Shown here piece by piece: positions 8,526 to 15,828 of a DNA stretch of 22,130 nucleotides. The notes under the pieces were generated by a model. That model saw only the letters and a list, made by a program, of their open reading frames with translations. It was not told the DNA's origin and did no database searches. This stretch comes from MGBC131033 sp910585655. Lineage in GTDB: Bacteria > Bacillota > Clostridia > Lachnospirales > Lachnospiraceae. Location of the stretch: NCBI GenBank assembly GCA_949502025.1, contig CATBCG010000008.1, forward strand, positions 1 through 22,130, in the 5' to 3' direction. The translations under genes and the position numbers were made by a program. How positions within the stretch are numbered: position 1 is the first letter of the stretch; every line of letters starts with the position of its first letter.

Positions 8526-8564
8526 AAATAATAAATAATGGCGGCAAGGATTTCCCCTGCCGCC
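8523..8564 (-). terminator. Terminator of the leftward tnpV transcript, overlapping the end of the defence operon
   Basis: GGCGGCA (8540-8546) pairs with TGCCGCC (8558-8564), continuing with two more pairs inside after a mismatch. The T-rich tail is on the minus strand (8523-8539 read leftward), so it serves the leftward genes. Its tail reaches the stop codon of the DUF4062 gene, meaning the two transcription units converge with no spacer. Confidence 0.7.
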
Positions 8565-8572
8565 GTTCTCAG

Positions 8573-8950
8573 TTAGTTGTAAATTATATCGTGATTTACG
8601 ATTTCTGTGACTCTGCTACGAATATTGTTCATACGAGCAACCCAAGTCATTTGGTCTTCAGCCTTGAGCTTTTCGGTTACATTTTCTTTTTCGGCAAGTT
8701 GTTTTACCAACCGAAGAAACATATCCTATGCCTGTTCGTCGATGCCGGCAAGATAGCTGCTCAGTCTGTCGCTTGTAAGCAAATTCATATATAACACCCT
8801 ATGATTTTGCTTTAGATAGCGTTTATGCCGTTGCCCCCATACGCCAATAGGTTTCGTTTCTTTTTTGGCTTGTAAGGTAAGACAGGGGATAAGATAATCG
8901 CCTTGTATTTCGTATGTACCGCCCATTTCTTCAAAGATTGATTTTTCCAT
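8573..8950 (-). pseudogene. tnpV: TnpV-type transposon protein with an in-frame amber codon
   Basis: Read on the minus strand from ATG (8948-8950) after AAGGAGGAC, the first 74 codons give MEKSIFEEMGGTYEIQGDYL, then GVWGQRHKRYLKQNHR and NLLTSDRLSSYLAGIDEQA, the recognisable TnpV family. Codon 75 is TAG (8726-8728). The same frame then continues for 50 more codons of TnpV-like C-terminus (MFLRLVKQLAEKENVTEKL, then MTWVARMNNIRSRV) to TAA at 8573. A single C-to-T change (CAG to TAG) would explain it. TnpV is an accessory protein of clostridial mobilisable transposons; its exact role is poorly known. Intact length would be about 125 residues, normal for the family. Confidence 0.8.
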
Positions 8951-8963
8951 TATTTCGTCCTCC

Positions 8964-9137
8964 TTATATGATTTTAGCTTTCATTTTCTTAGCATTTGCA
9001 AATTTTATGAGCAATTCATCTACTACGTCTGTATATTTCCCTTCCGAAAGCAAACGGTTACGCAATTCATTCAGACTTCATAAAATAATTCCTCGCTCAA
9101 TCTCGTCAAAAACCAAATAATATTTTTGTTCTCGCAT
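8964..9137 (-). pseudogene. Small mobile-element ORF with an in-frame opal codon
   Basis: Minus-strand frame from ATG (9135-9137), preceded by GGAGGTC. It reads MREQKYYLVFDEIERGIIL, then TGA (9078-9080), then SLNELRNRLLSEGKYTDVVD and further to TAA at 8964. The pattern resembles the ~57-residue ORF often seen just upstream of tnpV in clostridial elements, with a conserved 'L.NRL...GKYTD.VDE.L.K' tail. One substitution (for example AGA or CGA to TGA) would account for the stop. It lies 13 bases upstream of the tnpV start, so the two formed one operon. Product function unknown. Confidence 0.65.
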
Positions 9138-9214
9138 AGCTTTGACCTCCTGGCTCCCATTGTAAACAAGTGGGAAAAGGATTGCGAATGTGTGATTTTG
9201 TTTTTTGACATGAA

Positions 9215-9258
9215 GAAAGACAGCATAAAAAGCATTTCTGCCTTCTATGCTGTCTTTC
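9215..9258. repeat. 13-bp perfect inverted repeat in the mobile-element leader
   Basis: GAAAGACAGCATA (9215-9227) and TATGCTGTCTTTC (9246-9258) are exact reverse complements separated by 18 bases. It lies about 80 bases upstream of the small leftward ORF, where its transcript would form a strong hairpin in the leader. No T run follows on either strand, so it is not an obvious terminator; a leader regulatory hairpin or protein-binding dyad of the mobile element is more likely. Around it (9140-9380) I see no intact gene. Confidence 0.8.
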
Positions 9259-9380
9259 GCCTTTGCAACACCCGTAAAGTTGTATTTCAGTGTTGCTTTC
9301 AAATTACTTCCTTATGTGGTGTTAGCTTTTGGTACTGTCTGTTTTTATGTGAGAGGAAAATTCTCCAAACTTCCCGATGA

Positions 9381-9890
9381 TTATTCCCGTACAGGATACA
9401 TCTTGCGGCAGATACGCTTTCCTGTTTTCGTACGGAAAATCCGTTCATAGACGCTGCGGCAGGCCTCCGCGTCCATCTGTCCTTCTAACATATTGACGAG
9501 GAAATCAGCTTCTATTAAAATCTGATAATCCATACCGTCTATATCGTGGTAAGTATGATGATGACCAATCAAATAGCAGACGCGCTCAATCAGATCCTCC
9601 GAATAGCCAAGAGGAGTAAGGAATTCCCGCGCAGCAGCAGGACCTTCCTGTTCCTGATGTTCTCCGCTACAGTCCCCGTATTTTTCTTCACTTGGTTTGA
9701 TCCCGATATCATGGGTAATCGCCGCCACGCAGAGAATGTGCATCAGCGGGGAAGAAATTTCCTCGCCTGTACCGATGAGCTTTGCAAACTCATATACTTT
9801 TAAAAAGTGTTGGATTCTCTCGGCGTGCAGGTTTTCATAGCCCATCATATGGGCGATTAGATTGTAATAAGGCTCTTTTTGCTCTAACAT
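9381..9890 (-). CDS. HD domain phosphohydrolase
   Basis: 169 residues with the metal-binding HD signature: an early His (H28 in ERIQHFLKV), the H60-D61 pair in AAITHDIGI, a GHHHTYHDIDG stretch (H110-H112) and a distal Asp in IEADFLVN (D129). The superfamily hydrolyses phosphate esters of nucleotides or signalling molecules; substrate is not predictable. The ATG follows AAGGAGGT, and a good promoter lies just upstream. It is the first intact chromosomal gene to the right of the mobile remnant and is divergent from the GNAT gene. Single-domain length is normal. Confidence 0.85.
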   Translation of the reverse strand: MLEQKEPYYNLIAHMMGYENLHAERIQHFLKVYEFAKLIGTGEEISSPLMHILCVAAITHDIGIKPSEEKYGDCSGEHQEQEGPAAAREFLTPLGYSEDLIERVCYLIGHHHTYHDIDGMDYQILIEADFLVNMLEGQMDAEACRSVYERIFRTKTGKRICRKMYPVRE

Positions 9891-9913
9891 ATGCGTTACC
9901 TCCTTGTACGCTT

Positions 9914-9942
9914 ATCATAACATAAAGCTGATAGGGAATCAA
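9914..9942 (-). promoter_or_regulatory. Promoter of the HD hydrolase gene
   Basis: On the minus strand TTGATT (9937-9942), 17 bases, TATGAT (9914-9919), positioned about 25 bases before the ribosome site of the HD gene. Confidence 0.65.
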
Positions 9943-9978
9943 TGATAGGGAACGACAAAAGTGTTTAAAAGTTATGGG

Positions 9979-10007
9979 TTGAAGTTTTAAAATGGATATG
10001 CTACACT
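9979..10007 (+). promoter_or_regulatory. Promoter of the GNAT gene
   Basis: TTGAAG (9979-9984), 17 bases, TACACT (10002-10007). It is back to back with the leftward promoter at 9914-9942, the two -35 boxes being 36 bases apart. Confidence 0.6.
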
Positions 10008-10067
10008 GAATCTACTTTTTACTGGGGAGTAAAGTGTTATATAGGGCAAAAGAGGAGGATAGAGGCT

Positions 10068-10958
10068 ATGGAATTAAAAAAGTATGAACGAAAGGAACAG
10101 GTTGTCGATACAAAGCTATTTGCCAAGGATGGGCTGACTTTTTTGGTCTTAGAACGAATCGTCAACCAAAAAGCCAGATTTGTCCTTACTGATCATAAGC
10201 GGTTTGTGGTTTGTTATTCGTCTCCTCCGCATCCGGTGTGGATCTGGACGCCAGATGATATCACCGAGGAGGAAAAGGAAGCTCTCTGGCAGCTTTGTAA
10301 AAAAGAACATATTTTGCCGGGGCAAGTCTGGGCAGGTTCCGAACAACAGGCTCCGGATAAGGCAGAAGAAGCTGAACCGCCGATCTTTGGGATCAATATG
10401 AAATACGAGTTGGCAGACTACTTTATCAGGAGAGGAGAAGAGGAAGGGGAGCCGCTGTCCATTTCACTCCGAATGTTGGTGTATGATTGCCCGACAGCTC
10501 ATTTGCCGGATAAAGCGGCAGAAGGAGGATTCGCTCTTATGACAGAACGTGATGTGGAGGATGTGGCAGAATTTCTTTATCAGTTCAAACAGGATATCGG
10601 GATTGATTTAGAGGATCGAAAAGCTTGCCGAAACAGGGCAGAACGCTATAAGGAACGAGAGAATTTCTTTTTGTGGAAGGATGCTTGTGGGAAAAACGTA
10701 GCGATGTGCGGATATAACGTCAATCAGGGGATGGGCAGCGTAGGAGAGGTGTATTGCAGATCAGAGGAAAGACGGAAAGGCTATGCCCAAAATCTGGTTT
10801 ATCAGGTGACGAAAACCGTTCAGGAAAAAGGCTTGCTGCCGGTGCTGTATAGCGATGCAGATTATCAGGCGTCAAATCGTTGTTACCAGAAAATCGGTTA
10901 TCAGCAAAGAGGGGAGCTTTGTATGGTTGGGATGCCAGCAGACAAAGAGAAATCTTAA
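10068..10958 (+). CDS. GNAT family N-acetyltransferase
   Basis: 296 residues. The C-terminal half (about 150-285) is a GNAT acetyl-CoA-dependent acyltransferase: GSVGEVYCRSEERRKGYAQN covers strand 4 and the acetyl-CoA pyrophosphate loop (RRKGYA, 235-240), and YQASNRCYQKIGY (266-278) is the typical motif B ending. The N-terminal ~110 residues form a separate region of unknown function (YERKEQ..., PPHPVWIWTPDD) shared by other clostridial GNAT proteins of this size. The acceptor substrate is unknown. Own promoter upstream, ATG after GGAGGAT, and a strong terminator 17 bases after the stop, so it is monocistronic. Confidence 0.85.
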   Translation: MELKKYERKEQVVDTKLFAKDGLTFLVLERIVNQKARFVLTDHKRFVVCYSSPPHPVWIWTPDDITEEEKEALWQLCKKEHILPGQVWAGSEQQAPDKAEEAEPPIFGINMKYELADYFIRRGEEEGEPLSISLRMLVYDCPTAHLPDKAAEGGFALMTERDVEDVAEFLYQFKQDIGIDLEDRKACRNRAERYKERENFFLWKDACGKNVAMCGYNVNQGMGSVGEVYCRSEERRKGYAQNLVYQVTKTVQEKGLLPVLYSDADYQASNRCYQKIGYQQRGELCMVGMPADKEKS

Positions 10959-10974
10959 AAGAAAAATTTTTTGC

Positions 10975-11001
10975 AGAAGGGATAGCATATCCCTTCTTTT
11001 T
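10975..11001 (+). terminator. Rho-independent terminator after the GNAT gene
   Basis: AGAAGGGATA (10975-10984) and TATCCCTTCT (10988-10997) are a perfect 10-bp stem around a 3-base loop, followed by TTTT. Confidence 0.92.
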
Positions 11002-11077
11002 GTGTTACACTAGACACGAGCAAAAAAGAAACGCAGGTCCTATCTTGTGAAGAGGATAAGGGAAAGGAAGGTCACGT

Positions 11078-12103
11078 ATGGATTACAAAAAGGCGGGAGT
11101 CGATATTGAGGCAGGTTATAAGGCGGTAGAGCTGATGAAGCAGCATGTCCAGGGGACAATGAGACCGGAGGTATTAGGAGGGCTTGGAGGATTTTCCGGA
11201 GCTTTTTCCATGAAGGGCTTTATGGGCATGGAGGAACCGACGTTGGTATCGGGGACAGACGGTGTTGGGACAAAGCTTAAACTGGCATTTGAACTGGATA
11301 AGCATGATACGATTGGAATTGACTGTGTGGCAATGTGCGTAAACGATATTGCCTGTGCCGGCGGCGAGCCGTTGTTTTTCTTAGATTATATTGCCTGTGG
11401 AAAAAATGAGCCGGAAAAGATCGCTACGATTGTCAGCGGCGTAGCAGAGGGCTGTAAACAGGCAGGAGCCGCCCTGATTGGCGGGGAAACAGCGGAAATG
11501 CCGGGCTTTTACCCGGTAGAAGAATATGATTTGGCAGGCTTTGCAGTAGGAATTGTAGATAAAAAAGAGATTATTACCGGTAGTTCGTTAAAGGAAGGGG
11601 ATACTTTGATCGGCATTGCCTCTTCCGGTATCCACAGTAACGGTTACTCTCTGGTGCGCCAGGTATTTCCAATCAAACGCGAAGCCCTGGAGGTATATTA
11701 TGAGACGTTGGGGCGTACGTTGGGCGAGACTCTTTTAGAGCCGACAAAGATCTATGTAAAGGCATTAGCTTCTTTGAAACAGGGTGGTGTGAAGGTAAAA
11801 GCATGCAGTCATATCACGGGAGGCGGTTTTTATGAAAACATTCCTCGGATGCTTTCCGAACAGACGCATGCGGTCATTCAAAAAGGCTCTTATGAGATTC
11901 CACCGATTTTCGGAATGCTTGCCAAGGACGGTGGTATTGAGGAACAGATGATGTACAACACCTACAACATGGGAATCGGAATGATGTTGGCAGTAGAAAG
12001 CGAAAAGGCAGATCAGGCGGTGCGTTTGATCGGCGAGGCAGGAGAACGGGCATATATCGTCGGGGAAATCAAGCGAGGAGAAAAGGGCATCACATTAGTA
12101 TAG
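11078..12103 (+). CDS. purM: Phosphoribosylformylglycinamidine cyclo-ligase (AIR synthetase)
   Basis: 341 residues, full length. Converts FGAM plus ATP to aminoimidazole ribonucleotide, the fifth step of purine synthesis, in the cytoplasm. Family signatures: N-terminal YKKAGVDIEAG, the nucleotide-binding SGTDGVGTKLK (58-68), the CVNDIACAGGEPLFFLDYIA segment, GGETAEMPG, and SSGIHSNGYSLVR. The ATG follows GGAAGG. It begins a purM-purN-purD run whose genes are separated by 39 and 18 bases, consistent with one operon. A possible -10 (TACACT, 11006-11011) follows the preceding terminator but lacks a clear -35. No purine riboswitch or PurR box was recognised upstream. Confidence 0.97.
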   Translation: MDYKKAGVDIEAGYKAVELMKQHVQGTMRPEVLGGLGGFSGAFSMKGFMGMEEPTLVSGTDGVGTKLKLAFELDKHDTIGIDCVAMCVNDIACAGGEPLFFLDYIACGKNEPEKIATIVSGVAEGCKQAGAALIGGETAEMPGFYPVEEYDLAGFAVGIVDKKEIITGSSLKEGDTLIGIASSGIHSNGYSLVRQVFPIKREALEVYYETLGRTLGETLLEPTKIYVKALASLKQGGVKVKACSHITGGGFYENIPRMLSEQTHAVIQKGSYEIPPIFGMLAKDGGIEEQMMYNTYNMGIGMMLAVESEKADQAVRLIGEAGERAYIVGEIKRGEKGITLV

Positions 12104-12142
12104 GAAAAACAGGATAAGAAGATAGAAAAGGGAGAGAACAGT

Positions 12143-12775
12143 TTGAAAAAAATAGCGGTATGCGTGTCCGGCGGGGGAACAAACCTGCAGGCGATTTTGG
12201 ATCGGATTGCCGACGGAGTGATTGCCAATGTCGAAGTTTCCCTGGTGGTGAGCAATAATAAAAATGCGTATGCGTTAGAGCGAGCCAGACAGGCAGGGAT
12301 TCCTGCGGTTTGTGTTACAAGGAAAGACTATGGCAGCAGAGAAGAGTTTAATGCTGCCCTGGTAAAAGCGGTGGATCAAGCCGAAGTGGATTTTATTGTG
12401 CTGGCAGGTTTTTTGGTGATTATTCCAGAAGAGATGATACGGCGGTATCGAAACCGGATACTCAATATTCATCCGTCTTTGATTCCTTCCTTTTGCGGGA
12501 CAGGCTATTATGGGCTGAAGGTACATGAGGCGGTGCTTGCACGGGGCGTAAAGGTAACGGGAGCAACGGTGCATGTGGTAGACGAGGGAACCGATACGGG
12601 ACCGATTATTTTACAAAAGGCGGTAGAGGTGCGGCAGGAGGATACTCCAGAAGTGCTGCAGCGTCGCGTGATGGAAGAGGCAGAATGGAACATACTGCCG
12701 GAGGCGATTCACTTGTTTGCCAATGACCAGTTAGAAATTCGCGAGGGAAAGGTATACAGGAAACAGAATTTATAA
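12143..12775 (+). CDS. purN: Phosphoribosylglycinamide formyltransferase 1
   Basis: 210 residues; transfers a formyl group from 10-formyl-tetrahydrofolate to GAR, the third purine step. Visible: phosphate-binding VSGGGTNLQ (8-16), catalytic N108 and H110 in NIHPSLIPSFCG, and D151 in DEGTDTGPI. The start is UUG (12143-12145) after GGGAGAG; no ATG is nearby in frame and the MKKIAVCVSG reading fits the family. It sits between purM and purD. The usual clostridial neighbour purH (AICAR formyltransferase/cyclohydrolase) is absent here. Confidence 0.96.
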   Translation: MKKIAVCVSGGGTNLQAILDRIADGVIANVEVSLVVSNNKNAYALERARQAGIPAVCVTRKDYGSREEFNAALVKAVDQAEVDFIVLAGFLVIIPEEMIRRYRNRILNIHPSLIPSFCGTGYYGLKVHEAVLARGVKVTGATVHVVDEGTDTGPIILQKAVEVRQEDTPEVLQRRVMEEAEWNILPEAIHLFANDQLEIREGKVYRKQNL

Positions 12776-12793
12776 AAAGAAAGGGAAGGTTGT

Positions 12794-14062
12794 ATGAAGG
12801 TATTGGTAATTGGAAGCGGCGGACGGGAACATGCCATTTGCTTTAAGGCAGCGCAAAGCCCGAAGGTGGAAAAGCTCTACTGTGCGCCGGGAAATGCCGG
12901 AATTGCGGAAATAGCCGAATGTGTACCGATTCCGGTGATGGAGTTGGAGCAGCTAGCGGATTTTGCCGAACAGGAAGGGATTGATGTTACGATTGTCGGT
13001 CCGGATGATCCACTTGTGGCAGGAGCAGTAGACGTATTTGAAAAACGGGGACTGCGGGTATTTGGTCCTCGCGCAAAAGCTGCCATCATTGAAGGTTCCA
13101 AGGCTTTTTCCAAGGACTTAATGAAAAAATACGGAATTCCAACGGGCGCTTTTGAAACCTTTGATTCACCAAAGGATGCCCTTGCTTATTTGGAAACCGC
13201 GCAGTTTCCGATCGTGTTAAAAGCTGACGGGCTTGCGCTTGGAAAGGGCGTATTGATTTGCCAGACGAAGGAAGAAGCGGAGGCAGGCGTGCGGGAGATC
13301 ATGGAGGATCGGAAGTTTGGGTCTGCCGGAAACCGGATGGTAGTAGAAGAATTTTTAAGCGGTCGGGAAGTATCCGTTCTGTGCTTTTGTGATGGGACAA
13401 CGATTCGACCGATGACAAGCGCGCAAGACCATAAACGCGCAAAAGACGGCGATCAGGGCTTGAATACCGGAGGGATGGGGACGTTTTCTCCAAGCCCGTT
13501 TTATACGCCGGAGATCGCTGCTTTTTGCGAGGAGCAGATCTACCGTCCGACTATGGCGGCGATGAAAGCAGAGGGTCGGGAGTTTGTCGGGATTTTATTC
13601 GTCGGGCTGATGCTGACGGAACATGGGCCAAAGGTGTTAGAATACAACGCTCGTTTTGGAGATCCGGAAACGCAGGTCGTTTTGCCGAGAATGAAATCCG
13701 ACTTGATCGAGGTGATGGAAGCCTGTATAGACGGCAGACTAGACGAGATAGAGTTGGAATTTGAGGATAACGCGGCAGTTTGTGTTGTGCTGGCGTCAGA
13801 CGGCTATCCGGAACAGTATGAGAAAGGCTATCCAATTGAAATCAGCGGGGAATTCGGCAAAGACGGTTACTATTTGTTTCATGCCGGAACAGCCGAAAAG
13901 GACGGTCAGATCGTAACGGCAGGCGGACGTGTCCTGGGAGTAACTGCCACGGGCGCGGATTTGAAGTCGGCACGCGCCAATGCGTATCAGGCGACGGAAT
14001 GGGTGCGGTTTGAAAATAAATATATGCGGCGTGATATCGGAAGGGCGATTGACGAAGCATAA
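12794..14062 (+). CDS. purD: Phosphoribosylamine-glycine ligase (GAR synthetase)
   Basis: 422 residues, full length ATP-grasp enzyme: joins phosphoribosylamine and glycine using ATP, the second purine step. N-terminal KVLVIGSGGREHAI (2-15), LKADGLALGKGV (142-153) at the ATP-grasp loop, NTGGMGTFSP (224-233) and EYNARFGDPETQVV (283-296) with metal-binding residues. ATG 18 bases after purN with GGGAAGG. The last part of the gene overlaps an in-frame extension of the AraC-type gene, so the two are probably co-transcribed. Confidence 0.97.
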   Translation: MKVLVIGSGGREHAICFKAAQSPKVEKLYCAPGNAGIAEIAECVPIPVMELEQLADFAEQEGIDVTIVGPDDPLVAGAVDVFEKRGLRVFGPRAKAAIIEGSKAFSKDLMKKYGIPTGAFETFDSPKDALAYLETAQFPIVLKADGLALGKGVLICQTKEEAEAGVREIMEDRKFGSAGNRMVVEEFLSGREVSVLCFCDGTTIRPMTSAQDHKRAKDGDQGLNTGGMGTFSPSPFYTPEIAAFCEEQIYRPTMAAMKAEGREFVGILFVGLMLTEHGPKVLEYNARFGDPETQVVLPRMKSDLIEVMEACIDGRLDEIELEFEDNAAVCVVLASDGYPEQYEKGYPIEISGEFGKDGYYLFHAGTAEKDGQIVTAGGRVLGVTATGADLKSARANAYQATEWVRFENKYMRRDIGRAIDEA

Positions 14063-15110
14063 CAGCGGAAAGCTCCTGTTAGACCGTATCCAGGAAGCGG
14101 TCAGGACAGAGGGGCATCTGACCAAAGGAGAGCAGGAACGCCTTCTTTGCCCTGAATATGCTTCGGAAGCGCCTCAGGTGAAAAAATTTTTAAAATGGAA
14201 CCGACCTTTGGAAGTATTTGCGATTTGCTGGGAGTTGGCGGTAGAGGAAGCGTATGTAGCAGTGTTGCCTTCCAAAAAGGGGGGCTGTCGTATGGATACG
14301 GGCTTTGTAGCCAGAACGCAACGGCACAGTCACGATTATCTGGAACTGGCTTATGTAGCAGAAGGAGCATTGTTCCAGCAAATCCAGGGGCGGGAGGTTT
14401 GCTTTGAGAAAGGCGAACTATGCTTGATCGATCGGAACTGTATTCATCAGGACGAGGTAGGCGGATGTCGGGGAGTCTATTTGTTTTTGGGTATCCGTGA
14501 CAGTATTTTAGAAGAAGCATTAGAAGAAATCCGGGTACGGGAGCAGATGGCAGGGCATTTGCTGGAGGCGTTGTTAAATCGGAAGCGGACTTATCAATAT
14601 CTGCATTTTCGACCGCAGCCAGAACAAGAGGATGAAATCTGCGGTCTATTAGGAGAGATTTTACAGCATTTAGAGGAAGATCGGATTGGAAGCCGATATG
14701 TTTGCCGTGGATTGTCGTTGCAGCTTTTAGAACTGCTTTGTGAAAAGTATTCGATTCAGCTTCTGCAAGAAGACAGCCATTATAACAGAAAAATGTTGTA
14801 TAAAGAGGTAGTTTTTTATATAGAAACCCATTATGCGCAGATTAGCTTAGGGGATTTGGTAAAACGTTTTCAGTTTCAGGAGGATTATTTTTCCAGGCTG
14901 ATTCGGGAATATTCGGGGTTAAGCTACCAGGAATATTTACAGGGCGTCCGTTTGCGTAAGGCGGAAGAGTTAATACGTCAGTCAGACCGGAGAATTGAAG
15001 AAATCATAGTTGCCTGCGGCTATCATAACAAAGGATATTTTTACCATTTATTTCAGGAACGCTACGGAATGACGCCTGCGCAGATGAGACGACAGAGCAG
15101 AAAACAATAG
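14049..15110 (+). CDS. AraC family transcriptional regulator with cupin-like sensor domain
   Basis: About 353 residues from the suggested TTG at 14049 (after GGAAGGG); the frame is open back to an ATG at 13980 inside purD, so the start is uncertain. The middle holds a cupin-like ligand domain (TQRHSHDYLELAYVAEGAL, then FEKGELCLIDRNCIHQ). The C-terminus is a two-helix-turn-helix AraC/XylS DNA-binding domain: ISLGDLVKRFQFQEDYFSRL, then RRIEEIIVACGYHNKGYF and FQERYGMTPAQMRR. Such proteins usually activate sugar or stress genes. Immediately downstream (24 bases) is the SGNH hydrolase gene, a plausible partner or target. Position next to pur genes seems incidental. Confidence 0.87.
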   Translation: MTKHNSGKLLLDRIQEAVRTEGHLTKGEQERLLCPEYASEAPQVKKFLKWNRPLEVFAICWELAVEEAYVAVLPSKKGGCRMDTGFVARTQRHSHDYLELAYVAEGALFQQIQGREVCFEKGELCLIDRNCIHQDEVGGCRGVYLFLGIRDSILEEALEEIRVREQMAGHLLEALLNRKRTYQYLHFRPQPEQEDEICGLLGEILQHLEEDRIGSRYVCRGLSLQLLELLCEKYSIQLLQEDSHYNRKMLYKEVVFYIETHYAQISLGDLVKRFQFQEDYFSRLIREYSGLSYQEYLQGVRLRKAEELIRQSDRRIEEIIVACGYHNKGYFYHLFQERYGMTPAQMRRQSRKQ

Positions 15111-15134
15111 AGAGTTAAAAAGGAGGAATCAGAC

Positions 15135-15803
15135 ATGCCGGATATGGATTTTTTTCAGTCTTTTATGAGACAGCAGCAGGAACAGTTACGGAAAAAATAC
15201 GCTATCATGAACGAATATGCCAAAAAAGGAGAGGTACTGTTGGTAGGCTCTTCTCTGATGGAACATTTTCCGTTAAACGAGCTGGCGCAGAGTATGGGTC
15301 TGACGACGGTTGTATACAACCGTGGAATCGGCGGATATAAGACGATGGACTTATGGAATGCAAGAGAGGAATGTATTTTTGGTCTTAAACCGCGTAAAAT
15401 TTTTATCAATATCGGAACAAACGATATCGGTGATCACGCTTACCGCCAGGAAAAGCTTTTAGAGGAATATCGGATGCTGCTGACGGAAATCAAGACAAGG
15501 CTTCCGGAGACCACCGTCTATGTGATGGCATATTATCCGGTCAATACCGTAGACGAATTCGGGCTGCCAAAGGAGCGGCATACCGATTTGTTTCTTACCC
15601 GGACAAACTAGGCGATTGAGCAGGCGAATAAAGCCGTCGAAGCGATGGCAGTGGAGATGGGGCTCCGTTTTATCAACGTCAACGACGGCTTAAAGGATGC
15701 AGACGGCAATCTGAAACAGGAATATTCCACCGAGGGCTTACATATGTATCCGAATGCGTATTGGCAGATTTTAAAAAATCTGCGTCCGTATATAGAGGAG
15801 TAA
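15135..15803 (+). pseudogene. SGNH/GDSL hydrolase interrupted by an amber codon
   Basis: ATG after AGGAGGAAT. The first 158 codons carry block I (LLVGSSLMEHF, nucleophile probably S40), block II (NRGIGGYKT) and block III (INIGTNDIGD, N96). Codon 159 is TAG (15609-15611). The same frame continues for 63 more codons, including the block V segment EYSTEGLHMYPNAYW with the catalytic His at about 203, to TAA at 15803. The truncated product would lack the catalytic His, so it should be inactive as an esterase/lipase unless the stop is read through. Block V has Glu-Gly-Leu-His rather than the usual Asp-x-x-His. Full length (222) is normal for the family. One substitution would explain the stop. Confidence 0.85.
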
Positions 15804-15828
15804 AGAGGGCATCGTATTCGCACTCGTA

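Noticed and set aside
13980..14048. Upstream extension of the AraC-type gene inside purD
   Set aside because: The extra residues (RIRRRNGCGLK...) are the out-of-frame shadow of the purD end and no ribosome site supports the ATG at 13980, so a start nearer 14049 is preferred.
13551..14125. Several minus-strand frames opposite purD
   Set aside because: Basic, Pro/Ser/Arg-rich readings typical of antisense frames of GC-richer genes, with no start signals.
8726..15611. Stop codon reassignment (TAG or TGA read as an amino acid)
   Set aside because: TAG is the plain terminal stop of the MATE, purM, leuD and ROK genes, and interrupted genes contain all three stop codons, so individual mutations are simpler.
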